Source: Luteimonas arsenica (GTDB lineage: Bacteria; Pseudomonadota; Gammaproteobacteria; Xanthomonadales; Xanthomonadaceae). Taken from it: a DNA stretch of 64,000 nt. How positions within the stretch are numbered: position 1 is the first letter of the stretch; the number at the start of each line of letters is the position of its first letter. The stretch is taken from contig NZ_SJRW01000002.1 of the NCBI RefSeq assembly GCF_004352825.1, positions 248,001-312,000 of the forward strand. Direction: 5' to 3'. Below the pieces are notes generated by a model that saw only the letters and a program-made list of their open reading frames with translations, searched no databases and was not told the origin of the DNA. The position numbers were made by a program, and so were the translations under genes. Shown here piece after piece: positions 47,820 to 55,833 of this stretch.

Positions 47820-47927
47820 TCAGGTCAGGGCGCAGGCGCCTTCGTACGCAAACCACGCGCGCAGGCCCGCATCGCGCTTGAGCGGCGATGGGATCAGGCG
47901 GTTGGCGATGTGGTTCGTTATTGACAT
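47820..47927 (-). CDS. 35-codon ORF ahead of a terminator, possible leader peptide or small protein
   Basis: The ATG at 47927 begins MSITNHIANRLIPSPLKRDA and continues to a TGA at 47820, 35 residues in all. It is followed by a hairpin (GGAGATCGG/CCGATCTTCC) and then the strong terminator at 47770-47730. No tandem run of one amino acid is seen as in classical attenuators. Purine-rich ACAAAGA precedes the ATG. No family is recognised. The transcript could equally be a small RNA. Other frames here are longer but show no better signals. Confidence 0.35.
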   Translation of the reverse strand: MSITNHIANRLIPSPLKRDAGLRAWFAYEGACALT

Positions 47928-48118
47928 GGTCTTTGTGGTTTTGCGTGAAAGCGCGGACGCCGGGCCCGCGAAGGTTGCGCACCTTACTCGCGCTGATTCG
48001 GACATGCAATAAGAAATTTCATCCGGCGACGAGCGGTTCCGCCACACGGGTGGGCGGGAAGCGGGTGTATGTTTGCAGGGCCGCGGCTGCGTGCGGTCAA
48101 CCAGACAAAGGAGTCGAC

Positions 48119-48457
48119 ATGGCGGGTTGGTACCAGATCTCGAAGACGTCCGACGGACAGTTCCAGTTCGCGCTCAAGGCCGGCAACGGCCAGACCATCC
48201 TGGTCAGCGAGCGCTACAAGGCGCTGGATTCGGCGCACAACGGCATCGCGTCGGTGCAGAAGAACTCACCCGACGACGCGCGCTACGAGCGCAAGGAAGC
48301 AAAGAACGGCAAGCCCTATTTCGTACTGAAGGCCGCGAACCACCAGGTCATCGGCAACAGCGAGATGTACGAATCCGAGGCCGCGCGCGAAAACGGCATC
48401 GCTTCGGTGAAGACCAACGGTCCGACCACGACGATCAAGGACGACAGCGCGGCCTGA
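48119..48457 (+). CDS. YegP-like DUF1508 protein
   Basis: The 112-residue protein has two tandem copies of the DUF1508 unit: WYQISKTSDGQFQFALKAGN with ILVSERYKALDSAHNGIASV, then KPYFVLKAANHQVIGNSEMY with ESEAARENGIASVKTNGP. Each unit forms a small alpha/beta fold; the family function is not established. AAAGGAG seven bases before the ATG at 48119 is a strong ribosome binding site. It is divergent from the 35-codon ORF. Confidence 0.9.
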   Translation: MAGWYQISKTSDGQFQFALKAGNGQTILVSERYKALDSAHNGIASVQKNSPDDARYERKEAKNGKPYFVLKAANHQVIGNSEMYESEAARENGIASVKTNGPTTTIKDDSAA

Positions 48458-48493
48458 GGTCGCGCCTGCGACGGTGCCCCGGCCCGCGGCCGC

Positions 48494-48853
48494 TCAGGCC
48501 GCGGCCGCGGTGCCGCCGCGGAAGATGAAATAGACGGCGCCCAGGATGCACAGGCCCGCCCACAGGTAGTCCAGCTTCAACGGCTCCTTCATGTAGAACA
48601 CCGCGAAGGGCACGAACACCGCCAGCGTGATCACTTCCTGCAGGATCTTCAGCTGCCCCAGCGAAAGCACGGTATAGCCGATGCGGTTGGCCGGCACCTG
48701 CAGCATGTATTCGAAGAAGGCGATGCCCCAGCTGAGCAGCGCCGCCACGAACCAGGGCTTGGATCCCAGTTCCTTCAGGTGCGCGTACCAGGCGAAGGTC
48801 ATGAAGACGTTGCCCAGGGTCAGCAGCAGGATGGTCAGGCCGATCTCGCGCAT
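48494..48853 (-). CDS. DUF486 / DMT-like small membrane protein
   Basis: The 119-residue protein has four hydrophobic helices and the layout of DUF486 proteins: EIGLTILLLTLGNVFMTFAW, YAHLKELGSKPWFVAALLSWG, FFEYMLQVPANRIGYT and LKILQEVITLAVFVPFAVFY. The family is related to half-size drug/metabolite transporters but has no assigned substrate. The ATG at 48853 follows AAGGAA; longer frames upstream lack support. Confidence 0.87.
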   Translation of the reverse strand: MREIGLTILLLTLGNVFMTFAWYAHLKELGSKPWFVAALLSWGIAFFEYMLQVPANRIGYTVLSLGQLKILQEVITLAVFVPFAVFYMKEPLKLDYLWAGLCILGAVYFIFRGGTAAAA

Positions 48854-49011
48854 GGGATTCCTTCGATCGATCCCGGGTAGTGGATCGCGCGATCCGTATA
48901 CCCGAAGCGGTGGCGACCGTCGATGGTCCGCGCCGCAGGCCGCCGCCGACGCCGTGGGATGATGAGGCCCCGCGCCGCCTGGTCGCAGGCGCACCAGCAG
49001 GACATCCCGCC

Positions 49012-49659
49012 ATGGCCGAAGCCACCGGACAGCGAAGGGCCGACTGGTTCTTCGATTTCATCTCCCCCTTCGCCTACCTGCAGTGGCAGGCGCTCAAGCG
49101 CTTCCCGGGCATCGAGATGGCCTGCCGCCCGGTGCTGTTCGCGGGCCTGCTGTCCCACCTGTCGCACAAGGGGCCGGCGGAAATTCCGGCCAAGCGGCTG
49201 TTCACCTACCGCCATGCGCAATGGCGGGCCGACCGTGCCGGTATTCCCATGGCGTTCCCGCCGGCGCATCCCTTCAATCCGCTGGCGGCGCTGCGGCTGT
49301 GCATCGCGGCGGGTTCGGGCACGGATGCGGTTGACGCGATCTTCGACCACGTCTGGCGCGAGGGGCGGGCGGCGGAAACCTTCGAGGACCTGGCGCCGGT
49401 CGCCGCGAAGCTGGGCATCGATGATGCCGGTGCGCTGGCGCAGGGCGCGGTAAAGCAGGCGCTGCGCGAAAACTTCGACGCGGCGGTGCAGGCCGGCGTC
49501 TTCGGCGTCCCGACGCTGGTGGTGGACGGCGAACTGTTCTGGGGCGAGGACGCCACCGCGATGTTCGAGGACTACCTGGCCGATCCTGGCCTGTTCGCGA
49601 CCGATGCCATGCGCCGGCTGGCATCGCTTCCGGTCGCGACCGCACGCCGCGGGATCTGA
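49012..49659 (+). CDS. 2-hydroxychromene-2-carboxylate isomerase-like DsbA-family protein
   Basis: The 215-residue protein is a kappa-class thioredoxin-fold enzyme. It starts with WFFDFISPFAYLQWQALKRF, where the Ser after FI takes the place of the redox cysteine, as in HCCA isomerase and kappa glutathione transferases. GVFGVPTLVVDGELFWGEDA is the cis-proline region and RLFTYRHAQWRADRAGIPMA the helical insert. The natural substrate is unknown and no aromatic-degradation genes are nearby. The ATG at 49012 has AGGA upstream; the frame from 48880 is unlikely. Confidence 0.83.
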   Translation: MAEATGQRRADWFFDFISPFAYLQWQALKRFPGIEMACRPVLFAGLLSHLSHKGPAEIPAKRLFTYRHAQWRADRAGIPMAFPPAHPFNPLAALRLCIAAGSGTDAVDAIFDHVWREGRAAETFEDLAPVAAKLGIDDAGALAQGAVKQALRENFDAAVQAGVFGVPTLVVDGELFWGEDATAMFEDYLADPGLFATDAMRRLASLPVATARRGI

Positions 49660-49737
49660 TGCGCGGCGGCCCGAGCCCGCCATTCAGGGGATCTGCACGC
49701 CGCCGTCGATACACTCGATGACCCCACGCATTGGTCC

Positions 49738-50403
49738 ATGAACGACATGCCTCCATCTCGCCCGTCGTGCGGACGCGCCGTCCTCGCCGCGCTTCTGGTC
49801 GCCTCGCTGGCCGCCTGCGGCATGGGCCGGGAGAAGGAGCCGCCGCCGCCGCTGGGTGAGACCTTTTCGGCCGAGGACACCTATTCGCGCAGCTTCGAGT
49901 CGCTGCCGCCGGCGGCCTGCGAAGCCACCCGCCGCGCGCTGCTGGGGCAGGGCTACGTGATCAGTGAAGCCACCGGCGACAGCCTGCAGGCGATCAAGAA
50001 CTTCCAGCCCGAGTCCGACGTGCACACCCAGCTGCTCGTGCGCGCCACCTGCGTGCCGAGGCCGGGCAACGGTTCGATCGTGTTCGTCAACGCAGTGCAG
50101 GACCGCTACGACCTCAAGACCACCACCAAGTCGGCCAGCGTCGGCCTGAGCATGCTCGGCTCGGTGTCGGTGCCGATCGGCAGCAGCGGCGCCAACCTGG
50201 TGCGCGTGGCCAGCAACACGGTGCAGAACACCGATTTCTACCGCCGCTTCTTCGACCGCGTGGCCTACTACCTGCCGGGTGCGGAAGGCGTGCTCTCGCC
50301 GCCGCCGCCGCCGGAACCGGAAACCCCGCCCGATCCGTTGCAATTGCCGATGCTGTCGCTGCCCGACGCGGCCCCTGCCGCGGACGGGTCGCCCGCGCCC
50401 TAG
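49738..50403 (+). CDS. DUF2242-type lipoprotein
   Basis: The 221-residue protein has a lipoprotein signal with lipobox LAAC (RAVLAALLVASLAACGMGRE). The mature part contains CEATRRALLGQGYVISEATG, FQPESDVHTQLLVRATCV, TKSASVGLSMLGSVSVPIGS and NTDFYRRFFDRVAYYL, a pattern I associate with DUF2242 envelope proteins of unknown role. The C-terminus is proline-rich (SPPPPPEPETPPDP). ATGs at 49738 and 49747 are both possible. It is convergent with the DUF4124 gene and overlaps its end by four bases. Confidence 0.7.
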   Translation: MNDMPPSRPSCGRAVLAALLVASLAACGMGREKEPPPPLGETFSAEDTYSRSFESLPPAACEATRRALLGQGYVISEATGDSLQAIKNFQPESDVHTQLLVRATCVPRPGNGSIVFVNAVQDRYDLKTTTKSASVGLSMLGSVSVPIGSSGANLVRVASNTVQNTDFYRRFFDRVAYYLPGAEGVLSPPPPPEPETPPDPLQLPMLSLPDAAPAADGSPAP

Positions 50404-51083
50404 GGCGCGCCGGGCAGGCCGCAGGTGGTATCGGCGAGGATCGTCGACACCCGCGCGAACTCTTCCTGCAGCGGCGCCCGTGCGTCGCCACGGGCATAGC
50501 GCCAGGTGGATTCGATCTCCCGGCTGCGCCGGTGCCACCCGTCGCAGGCTTCTTCGTCGGGAATCCGCTCGCAGCGGTCGTATTGCCATTCGCAGGCCGC
50601 CCCCGCGCCGAGGCCGGGGTCGCCGTTGATGCCGACGGTCTGCAGCGCCACGCAGCGTGGCTGCGGCTCGGCATCCTCGTGGATGTAGCTGCCGTTGCCC
50701 GGCGTGTGGCAGCGGAAGATCGGCGGTGGGGGCAGGCGGTCGGCGTCGGCGATGCGGGCCGGCGGCGGGGCGTCGGGACGCTCCGGGGCCGCCGGCACGG
50801 GTTCGGCGGCGGGGGCAGGTGCCGGCGCCGGGGCGGGTGGCGGCGGTGCCTGGGGCACGTAGACCGGCATCGGCGGCGGCGGTTCGATCACGCTGCGTTC
50901 CTGGCGGCTGCCGGCCGGGCAGGGTTCGTCGTTCTGCACGGTGAGCGCGCCGCCGGCGTCGGTGCAGCGGTAGATCACGACCTGCGGCGCCTGCGCGATG
51001 GCGGAGGTGGCGAAGGCGATGGCGATCGCGGCGGCGGCCGGCATGGCCGCCAGATGCGGGCGGCATCGGGTGGATCGGAGCAT
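50400..51083 (-). CDS. DUF4124 domain secreted protein (B), proline-rich
   Basis: The 227-residue protein has a signal peptide (IAIAFATSAIAQ) followed by a DUF4124 unit, VVIYRCTDAGGALTVQNDEP then CPAGSRQERSVI. A long Pro/Ala stretch (PPPPAPAPAPAPAAEPVPAA) leads to a Cys-rich C-terminus (FRCHTPGNGSYIHEDAEPQP, CEWQYDRCERIPDEEACDGW) that should form disulfides. Function unknown. Its ATG overlaps the stop of the upstream paralogue by one base. Confidence 0.72.
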   Translation of the reverse strand: MLRSTRCRPHLAAMPAAAAIAIAFATSAIAQAPQVVIYRCTDAGGALTVQNDEPCPAGSRQERSVIEPPPPMPVYVPQAPPPPAPAPAPAPAAEPVPAAPERPDAPPPARIADADRLPPPPIFRCHTPGNGSYIHEDAEPQPRCVALQTVGINGDPGLGAGAACEWQYDRCERIPDEEACDGWHRRSREIESTWRYARGDARAPLQEEFARVSTILADTTCGLPGAP

Positions 51084-51907
51084 CAATACGTCCTGCAGTC
51101 GGCGTCGATGCGGGCGTTGAGCCCGCGTTCCTCGACGCGCAGGGTATCGCGCTCGCGCTGTTGCGCGTTGAAGAAGCGGCGGCGGATCTCCTCGCGGCGG
51201 TCGCGCAGGCGGGCGCAGGTTTCGGCCGGAGGCAGGGCCTGGCAGGGATCGCGTTCCCAGTTGCCGGGCTCGGCGCCGACGTATCCGCGTCCGCCATGCG
51301 GTGGGCGCGGACGCGGGCCGGACGCGGCGTCCGGGTCGGGGCGCGGGGGATCGGAGGGAATGCTGATGCGGCTCACGGGCGGCGCGCTCAGGCCGCTCCC
51401 GGCCCGGGTGGTGGCGCCGCGTTGGCCGATGTTGCCGCGACCGCGCGCGCCGCCGCCAGGTCGCCCACCGTGGCCGCCGTGCCAGCCGCCACCGACCGGC
51501 CAGCCTCCTGTCGTCCACAGCGGCACCCAGCGTACTTCGCCCTCCTCGCTGTCGCTTTCGTACACGCTGCCATCGGGGCGCGTGCATTCGTACAGGGGCT
51601 GCGGTGGCTGCACGACGACATGGCGCACCTCCGGCTGGGACGTCGGCGACGGTGCCGCGTCCGGCTCACGTGCGGGGGGCGGCGCGCCGTCCACCGGGCG
51701 GACCATGCTGCGCACCTGCTGCGTCGAGCCTTCCGTGCAGGGCACGTTGCCGATCACGACCTCGCCGTCGGCGCCGGTGCAGCGGTAGATAGTGACGTCG
51801 CCGCCGTCCTGGGCCGAAGCGGGCACGATGCTGGCGGCCAGCGCGACAGCGGCCAGGCAGGCCGGCAGCAGCGCGACGAGGGCGGTGCGGGCGGTGGTGG
51901 CGCTCAT
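51083..51907 (-). CDS. DUF4124 domain secreted protein (A)
   Basis: The 274-residue paralogue of the next gene has a signal peptide ending in VPASAQD and a DUF4124 unit (VTIYRCTGADGEVVIGNVPC, TEGSTQQVRSMV). The same PLYECTRPDGSVYESD element appears later. A Gly/Trp-rich segment (GGWPVGGGWHGGHGGRPGGG) and Pro-rich linker follow, then a basic coiled-coil-like C-terminus (RLRDRREEIRRRFFNAQQRE) ending in a cysteine. First gene of a two-gene unit of related proteins. Function unknown. Confidence 0.72.
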   Translation of the reverse strand: MSATTARTALVALLPACLAAVALAASIVPASAQDGGDVTIYRCTGADGEVVIGNVPCTEGSTQQVRSMVRPVDGAPPPAREPDAAPSPTSQPEVRHVVVQPPQPLYECTRPDGSVYESDSEEGEVRWVPLWTTGGWPVGGGWHGGHGGRPGGGARGRGNIGQRGATTRAGSGLSAPPVSRISIPSDPPRPDPDAASGPRPRPPHGGRGYVGAEPGNWERDPCQALPPAETCARLRDRREEIRRRFFNAQQRERDTLRVEERGLNARIDADCRTY

Positions 51908-51987
51908 GCGGCCATCTTGCGCGCCGGGGAGCGCAGGGGAAAGCCTGCGGGCCGGAAGCGTGACGACGGTTCAGGCGGCAGTGGGCC

Positions 51988-52551
51988 TCAGCCGCGGAGC
52001 AGGGCCCCGCTGCGGGCATCGCGGATCGGCGTGGGCCGGTCCAGGCCGCCGGTTTCGCCGGGCAGCAGGGCGTCGATCGCGGCGCGCAGCGAGGGCGCGA
52101 GATCCGCCTCGCTGCGCGCGGGCGCCTCGCCGGCGACGTTGGCGCTGGTCGAGACCAGGGCGCCGTCGAAGCCCCGGCACAGCGCCGCCACCAGCGGATG
52201 GTCGCTGATCCGGACGGCAACGCCATCGTGGTCGCCGGTGATCCAGCGCGGCACGCGCGTGGTGGCGGGCAGGACCCAGGTGTTGGCGCCGGGCCAGGAC
52301 GCCAGCACCGCTTCGCGGCGCCCGGGCTCCAGCGCATCCCAGTCGACCAGGCCGTCGAGCTGGTCGACGTCGGCGGCGACCAGCAGCAGGCCCTTGTCGA
52401 TCTCGCGCTGCTTGATGGCGAGCAGGCGCATCACCGCCGCCTCGTCAAAGGGGTCGCAGCCCAGGCCCCAGACGGCCTCGGTCGGACAGGCGATGACGCC
52501 GCCGTCGCGGAGGGCGGCTACGACGGCATCGAGCTGGAGCGGGAGATTCAT
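51988..52551 (-). CDS. tsaC: Threonylcarbamoyl-AMP synthase TsaC
   Basis: TsaC/YrdC makes threonylcarbamoyl-AMP from threonine, bicarbonate and ATP for the t6A modification of ANN-decoding tRNAs. The 187-residue single-domain form (not the longer Sua5) has GGVIACPTEAVWGLGCDPFD, KQREIDKGLLLVAADV and ALVSTSANVAGEAPARS, covering the KxR/SxN catalytic pattern. It lies 67 bases downstream of topA, the gene order of many gammaproteobacteria (topA-yrdC). Confidence 0.94.
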   Translation of the reverse strand: MNLPLQLDAVVAALRDGGVIACPTEAVWGLGCDPFDEAAVMRLLAIKQREIDKGLLLVAADVDQLDGLVDWDALEPGRREAVLASWPGANTWVLPATTRVPRWITGDHDGVAVRISDHPLVAALCRGFDGALVSTSANVAGEAPARSEADLAPSLRAAIDALLPGETGGLDRPTPIRDARSGALLRG

Positions 52552-52618
52552 CGGACGGGACGGGCCTGTCGTGCCCGTGGCTTAACCGACTCGCCCGGAG
52601 CATCCGCCGGTGCGGGTG

Positions 52619-55159
52619 TCAGAACGGCGCATCGTCGTCCGCCGCCACGGTCTTCTTCGCCGGCGCCTTCCGGGCCGCGGTCTTCTTGGCGGCAGCCTTC
52701 TTCGCGACCTTCTTCGTGGCCTTCTTCTTTGTTGCCGCCTTCTTCGTGGCTGTCTTCTTTGCCGGCGGCTTCTTGGCTGCGGCCTTCCTGGCGGGAGCCT
52801 TTTTCGCGGCGGCCTTCTTCGCCGGCGCCTTCTTGGCCGCCGTCTTCTTGCCAAAGCGTCCGCGCGCCGGCTTGCCGGTCTCCTCCAGCAGCTGGACGAC
52901 GTCCTCCAGCGTCAGCGAGGCGGGCTCGCGGTCCTTGGGGATCTTGCCGTTGAGCTTGCCGTCGCTGATGTAGGGCCCGAAGCGACCATTGAGGACCTGG
53001 ATGTCGCTGCCCTCGAACTCCTTGATGATGCGGTTGCGCGCGATCTCTTCCTTTTCTTCAATCAGGAACACCGCGCGCTCGAGTTCGATGGTGTAAGGGT
53101 CGTCTTCCTTCTTGAGCGAGGCATAGGTGCTGCCGCGCTTGGCGAAGGGCCCGAAGCGGCCGATGCCGACGCTCACTTCCTCGCCCTTGTCCTCGCCCAG
53201 CTTGCGCGGCAGGCGGAACAGGTCGATGGCCTCCTCCAGCGTGATCGTGTGCATGCTCTGGCCCGGGCGCAGCGAGGCGAAGCGCGGCTTCTCCTCCGAG
53301 TCCTCGGCGGTGCTGCCGATCGCGGCATAGGGCCCGTAGCGGCCCAGGCGGACGCTGACCGGCTTGCCGGACTTGGGATCGGTGCCGAGTTCGCGCGCGC
53401 CGGTGGCCTGGCTTCGGTCGACGCTCTCGGTCTTCTCGTCCACCAGCTCCTTGAACGGGCCCCAGAACTTCTCCATCAGAGGCACCCAGTCCTCCTCGCC
53501 GCGGCTGACCGCGTCGAGCTCGTCCTCGAGCTTCGCGGTGAAGTCGTAGTCGACGTAGCGGGTGAAGTGCCCGCTGAGGAAGTTGGACACCGCGCGGCCC
53601 ACGTCGCTGGGACGGAAGGCGCGGCCCTCCATCTCCACGTACTTGCGGAACAGCAGGGTCTGGATGATCGAGGCGTAGGTCGAGGGGCGGCCGATGCCGT
53701 ATTCCTCCAGCGTCTTCACCAGCGAGGCCTCGGTGTAGCGCGGCGGCGGCTGGGTGAAGTGCTGGTCGGCGTGGATGCGGTCGAGCGGCACGCGGTCGCC
53801 GGGCTTCATCGGCGGCAGCTTGCGCCCCTCGTCGTCGTCGTCCTTGCCCTTGCTGTCCTTGCCTTCCTCGTACACGGCCAGGAAGCCCGGGTCGATCACG
53901 GTGGTGCCGCTGGCGCGGAAGCTGTGGTCGCTGCCGGCGGCCAGGTCGACCGACACGGTATTGAGCGTGGCCGGGACCATCTGCGAGGCCACCGCGCGCT
54001 TCCAGATCAGCTCGTACAGGCGGCGCTCGTCGTCGGACAGGTGGCGGGCCACCTGCGCGGGCGTGCGCAGCGCCGAGGTCGGGCGCACGGCCTCGTGGGC
54101 CTCCTGCGCGTTCTTGGACTTGGTCTGGTAGAAGTTCGGCTTGTCGGGAAGTGCCTTCGTGCCGTAGTCGCGGGCGATCACGTCGCGGATCTCGCCCAGG
54201 GCCTCGGCCGACAGGCTCACCGAGTCGGTACGCATGTAGCTGATCAGGCCGACCGTGCCTTCCTCGCCGATGGCCACGCCCTCGTACAGCTTCTGCGCCA
54301 CCTGCATGGTGCGGCGGGTGGTGAAGCCGAGCTTGCGCGAGGCCTCCTGCTGCAGGGTCGAGGTGGTGAACGGCGGCGCCGGGCGGCGCTTGCGCTCCTT
54401 GCTGGCGACGTCGGTGACGTGCAGCGCGCCCTGGGCGGCGGCGGTGATGCGCGCGCGCGCGTCCTCGGCGGTGTCGCCGTCGGTGACGGTGAACTGTTCG
54501 AACTTCTTCCCGTCCAGCTTGGTGAGCTTGGCGCTGAAGGCCTGCGACGGGTGTGCGAGTTCGGCCTCGATGGTCCAGTACTCGCGAGCGACGAAGGCTT
54601 CGATCTCCTCCTCGCGCTCGACGATCATGCGCAGCGCCGGCGACTGCACGCGGCCGGCGGACAGGCCGCGCTGCACCTTGCGCCACAGCACCGGCGACAG
54701 GTTGAAGCCGACCAGGTAGTCCAGCGCGCGGCGCGCCTGCTGGGCGTCGACCAGGTCGCTGGCGATGCCGCGCGGCTTCTGCATCGCTTCCTTGATGGCG
54801 CGCGGGGTGATCTCGGTGAACACCACCCGCTGCAGTTCCTTGCCCTCGAGCAGGCCGCGCTCCTGCAGGATCTCGGCGATGTGCCAGCTGATCGCCTCGC
54901 CCTCGCGGTCCGGGTCGGTGGCGAGGTAGATGCCGTCGGCCGCCTTCGCCGCCTTGGCGATCGCCTCGACGTGCTTCTCGTTCTTGTCGATCAGGTCGTA
55001 GCGCATCCGGAAGCCGTCGGCCGGGTCGACCGCGCCCTCCTTCGGCACCAGGTCGCGGACGTGGCCGTACGAAGCCAGGACCTGGAAGTCCTTGCCGAGG
55101 TACTTGTTGATCGTCTTGGCCTTGGCGGGCGACTCGACGATGAGGAGGTTCTTGGCCAT
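52619..55159 (-). CDS. topA: DNA topoisomerase I with lysine-rich tail
   Basis: TopA relaxes negative supercoils. The 846-residue protein has the Toprim domain (LLIVESPAKAKTINKYLG, YLATDPDREGEAISWH), the active-site tyrosine region (GLISYMRTDSVSLSAEAL) and YTEASLVKTLEEYGIGRPST. The C-terminal part has TopA_C-type repeats (RFGPFAKRGSTYASLKK, GRFGPYISDGKLNGKIPKD) in place of four-cysteine zinc fingers. The last 95 or so residues are almost only Lys, Ala and Pro (KKAPAKKAAAKKAPARKAAA), a histone H1-like tail ending in VAADDDAPF. Confidence 0.97.
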   Translation of the reverse strand: MAKNLLIVESPAKAKTINKYLGKDFQVLASYGHVRDLVPKEGAVDPADGFRMRYDLIDKNEKHVEAIAKAAKAADGIYLATDPDREGEAISWHIAEILQERGLLEGKELQRVVFTEITPRAIKEAMQKPRGIASDLVDAQQARRALDYLVGFNLSPVLWRKVQRGLSAGRVQSPALRMIVEREEEIEAFVAREYWTIEAELAHPSQAFSAKLTKLDGKKFEQFTVTDGDTAEDARARITAAAQGALHVTDVASKERKRRPAPPFTTSTLQQEASRKLGFTTRRTMQVAQKLYEGVAIGEEGTVGLISYMRTDSVSLSAEALGEIRDVIARDYGTKALPDKPNFYQTKSKNAQEAHEAVRPTSALRTPAQVARHLSDDERRLYELIWKRAVASQMVPATLNTVSVDLAAGSDHSFRASGTTVIDPGFLAVYEEGKDSKGKDDDDEGRKLPPMKPGDRVPLDRIHADQHFTQPPPRYTEASLVKTLEEYGIGRPSTYASIIQTLLFRKYVEMEGRAFRPSDVGRAVSNFLSGHFTRYVDYDFTAKLEDELDAVSRGEEDWVPLMEKFWGPFKELVDEKTESVDRSQATGARELGTDPKSGKPVSVRLGRYGPYAAIGSTAEDSEEKPRFASLRPGQSMHTITLEEAIDLFRLPRKLGEDKGEEVSVGIGRFGPFAKRGSTYASLKKEDDPYTIELERAVFLIEEKEEIARNRIIKEFEGSDIQVLNGRFGPYISDGKLNGKIPKDREPASLTLEDVVQLLEETGKPARGRFGKKTAAKKAPAKKAAAKKAPARKAAAKKPPAKKTATKKAATKKKATKKVAKKAAAKKTAARKAPAKKTVAADDDAPF

Positions 55160-55220
55160 CGCGGCAGGGATTCCGGGGCGGCCTGGACCGCGCCATGAGG
55201 GTGGGGGGTTGTAGACAGCG

Positions 55221-55294
55221 ACGCCCGGGACAAGGCCCCGGGCGTGCGACGACTGCTATTTATAGTGGAATCACGGCCGCGGTGGGGCTGTCAA
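55221..55294 (-). promoter_or_regulatory. topA upstream region with promoter-like motifs and a leader hairpin
   Basis: On the minus strand TTGACA (55294-55289) matches the -35 consensus and TATAAA (55264-55259) resembles a -10, but the 24-base spacing is too long for a standard promoter. Downstream, ACGCCCGGG (55245-55237 strand-reversed) pairs with CCCGGGCGT (55229-55221) as a nine-pair hairpin in the presumed 5' leader. A wide spacer could respond to DNA twist, but that is speculation. Confidence 0.35.
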
Positions 55295-55332
55295 GACGCC
55301 CGCCCCGGGCCCGGGCGTGGCCGGAACCGGGA

Positions 55333-55806
55333 TCAGTGCACCGTTTCCGGCTCGTCGATGAACATCTGGGTTTCCATCCAGGCATAGGCCGCCTCGGCGC
55401 CGGGCTGGTTGAACAGCACCATCAGCACCACCCACTTGAGGTCGTCGAGGTCGAGCTCGTCCTGGTCCAGGGCCATGGCGCGGTCGAGCACCAGCTCGCG
55501 GCGATCGGCGTCGATCACCCCGTGTTGTTCGAGGAACATCAGGAAACCGCGGGCTTCCAAGTCCAGCTTGGCCTCTTCGCGCAGCGAGAGCAGGCGGGTG
55601 GGGCCATCGGCCCGCGGGGCGCTGTCGGTCGGGCGCTGTTCGGCCAGGCCGTCGAGCCAGTCGAAGGCCTTGCCGGTTTCCGTGGGGCTGAATCCGGCCT
55701 GGAGCAGGCCGTTCTGGAGGGAGTCGCGGTCGCGGACGAGATCCGCGTCTTCGGTGAAGTAGTGTTCGAACAGGTAGAGCAGGACGTCCAGGATGCTCTC
55801 TTTCAT
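55333..55806 (-). CDS. smg: Smg family protein (DUF494)
   Basis: The 157-residue protein matches the Smg/DUF494 family: [17 protein letters not shown] at the start, [17 protein letters not shown] in the middle and [19 protein letters not shown] near the end. The family lies next to dprA and topA in gammaproteobacteria and has no firmly established biochemical role. It is 28 bases downstream of dprA. Confidence 0.93.
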   Translation of the reverse strand: MKESILDVLLYLFEHYFTEDADLVRDRDSLQNGLLQAGFSPTETGKAFDWLDGLAEQRPTDSAPRADGPTRLLSLREEAKLDLEARGFLMFLEQHGVIDADRRELVLDRAMALDQDELDLDDLKWVVLMVLFNQPGAEAAYAWMETQMFIDEPETVH

Positions 55807-55833
55807 TTCCCCCGGCCTGCGCCCGGAGGCGCG

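Noticed and set aside
47524-48010. Sigma-54 promoter driving the tRNA-like pair and slipin
   Set aside because: No GG-N10-GC element with a proper -24/-12 match was found on the minus strand; near matches had spacings of 9, 11 or 15.
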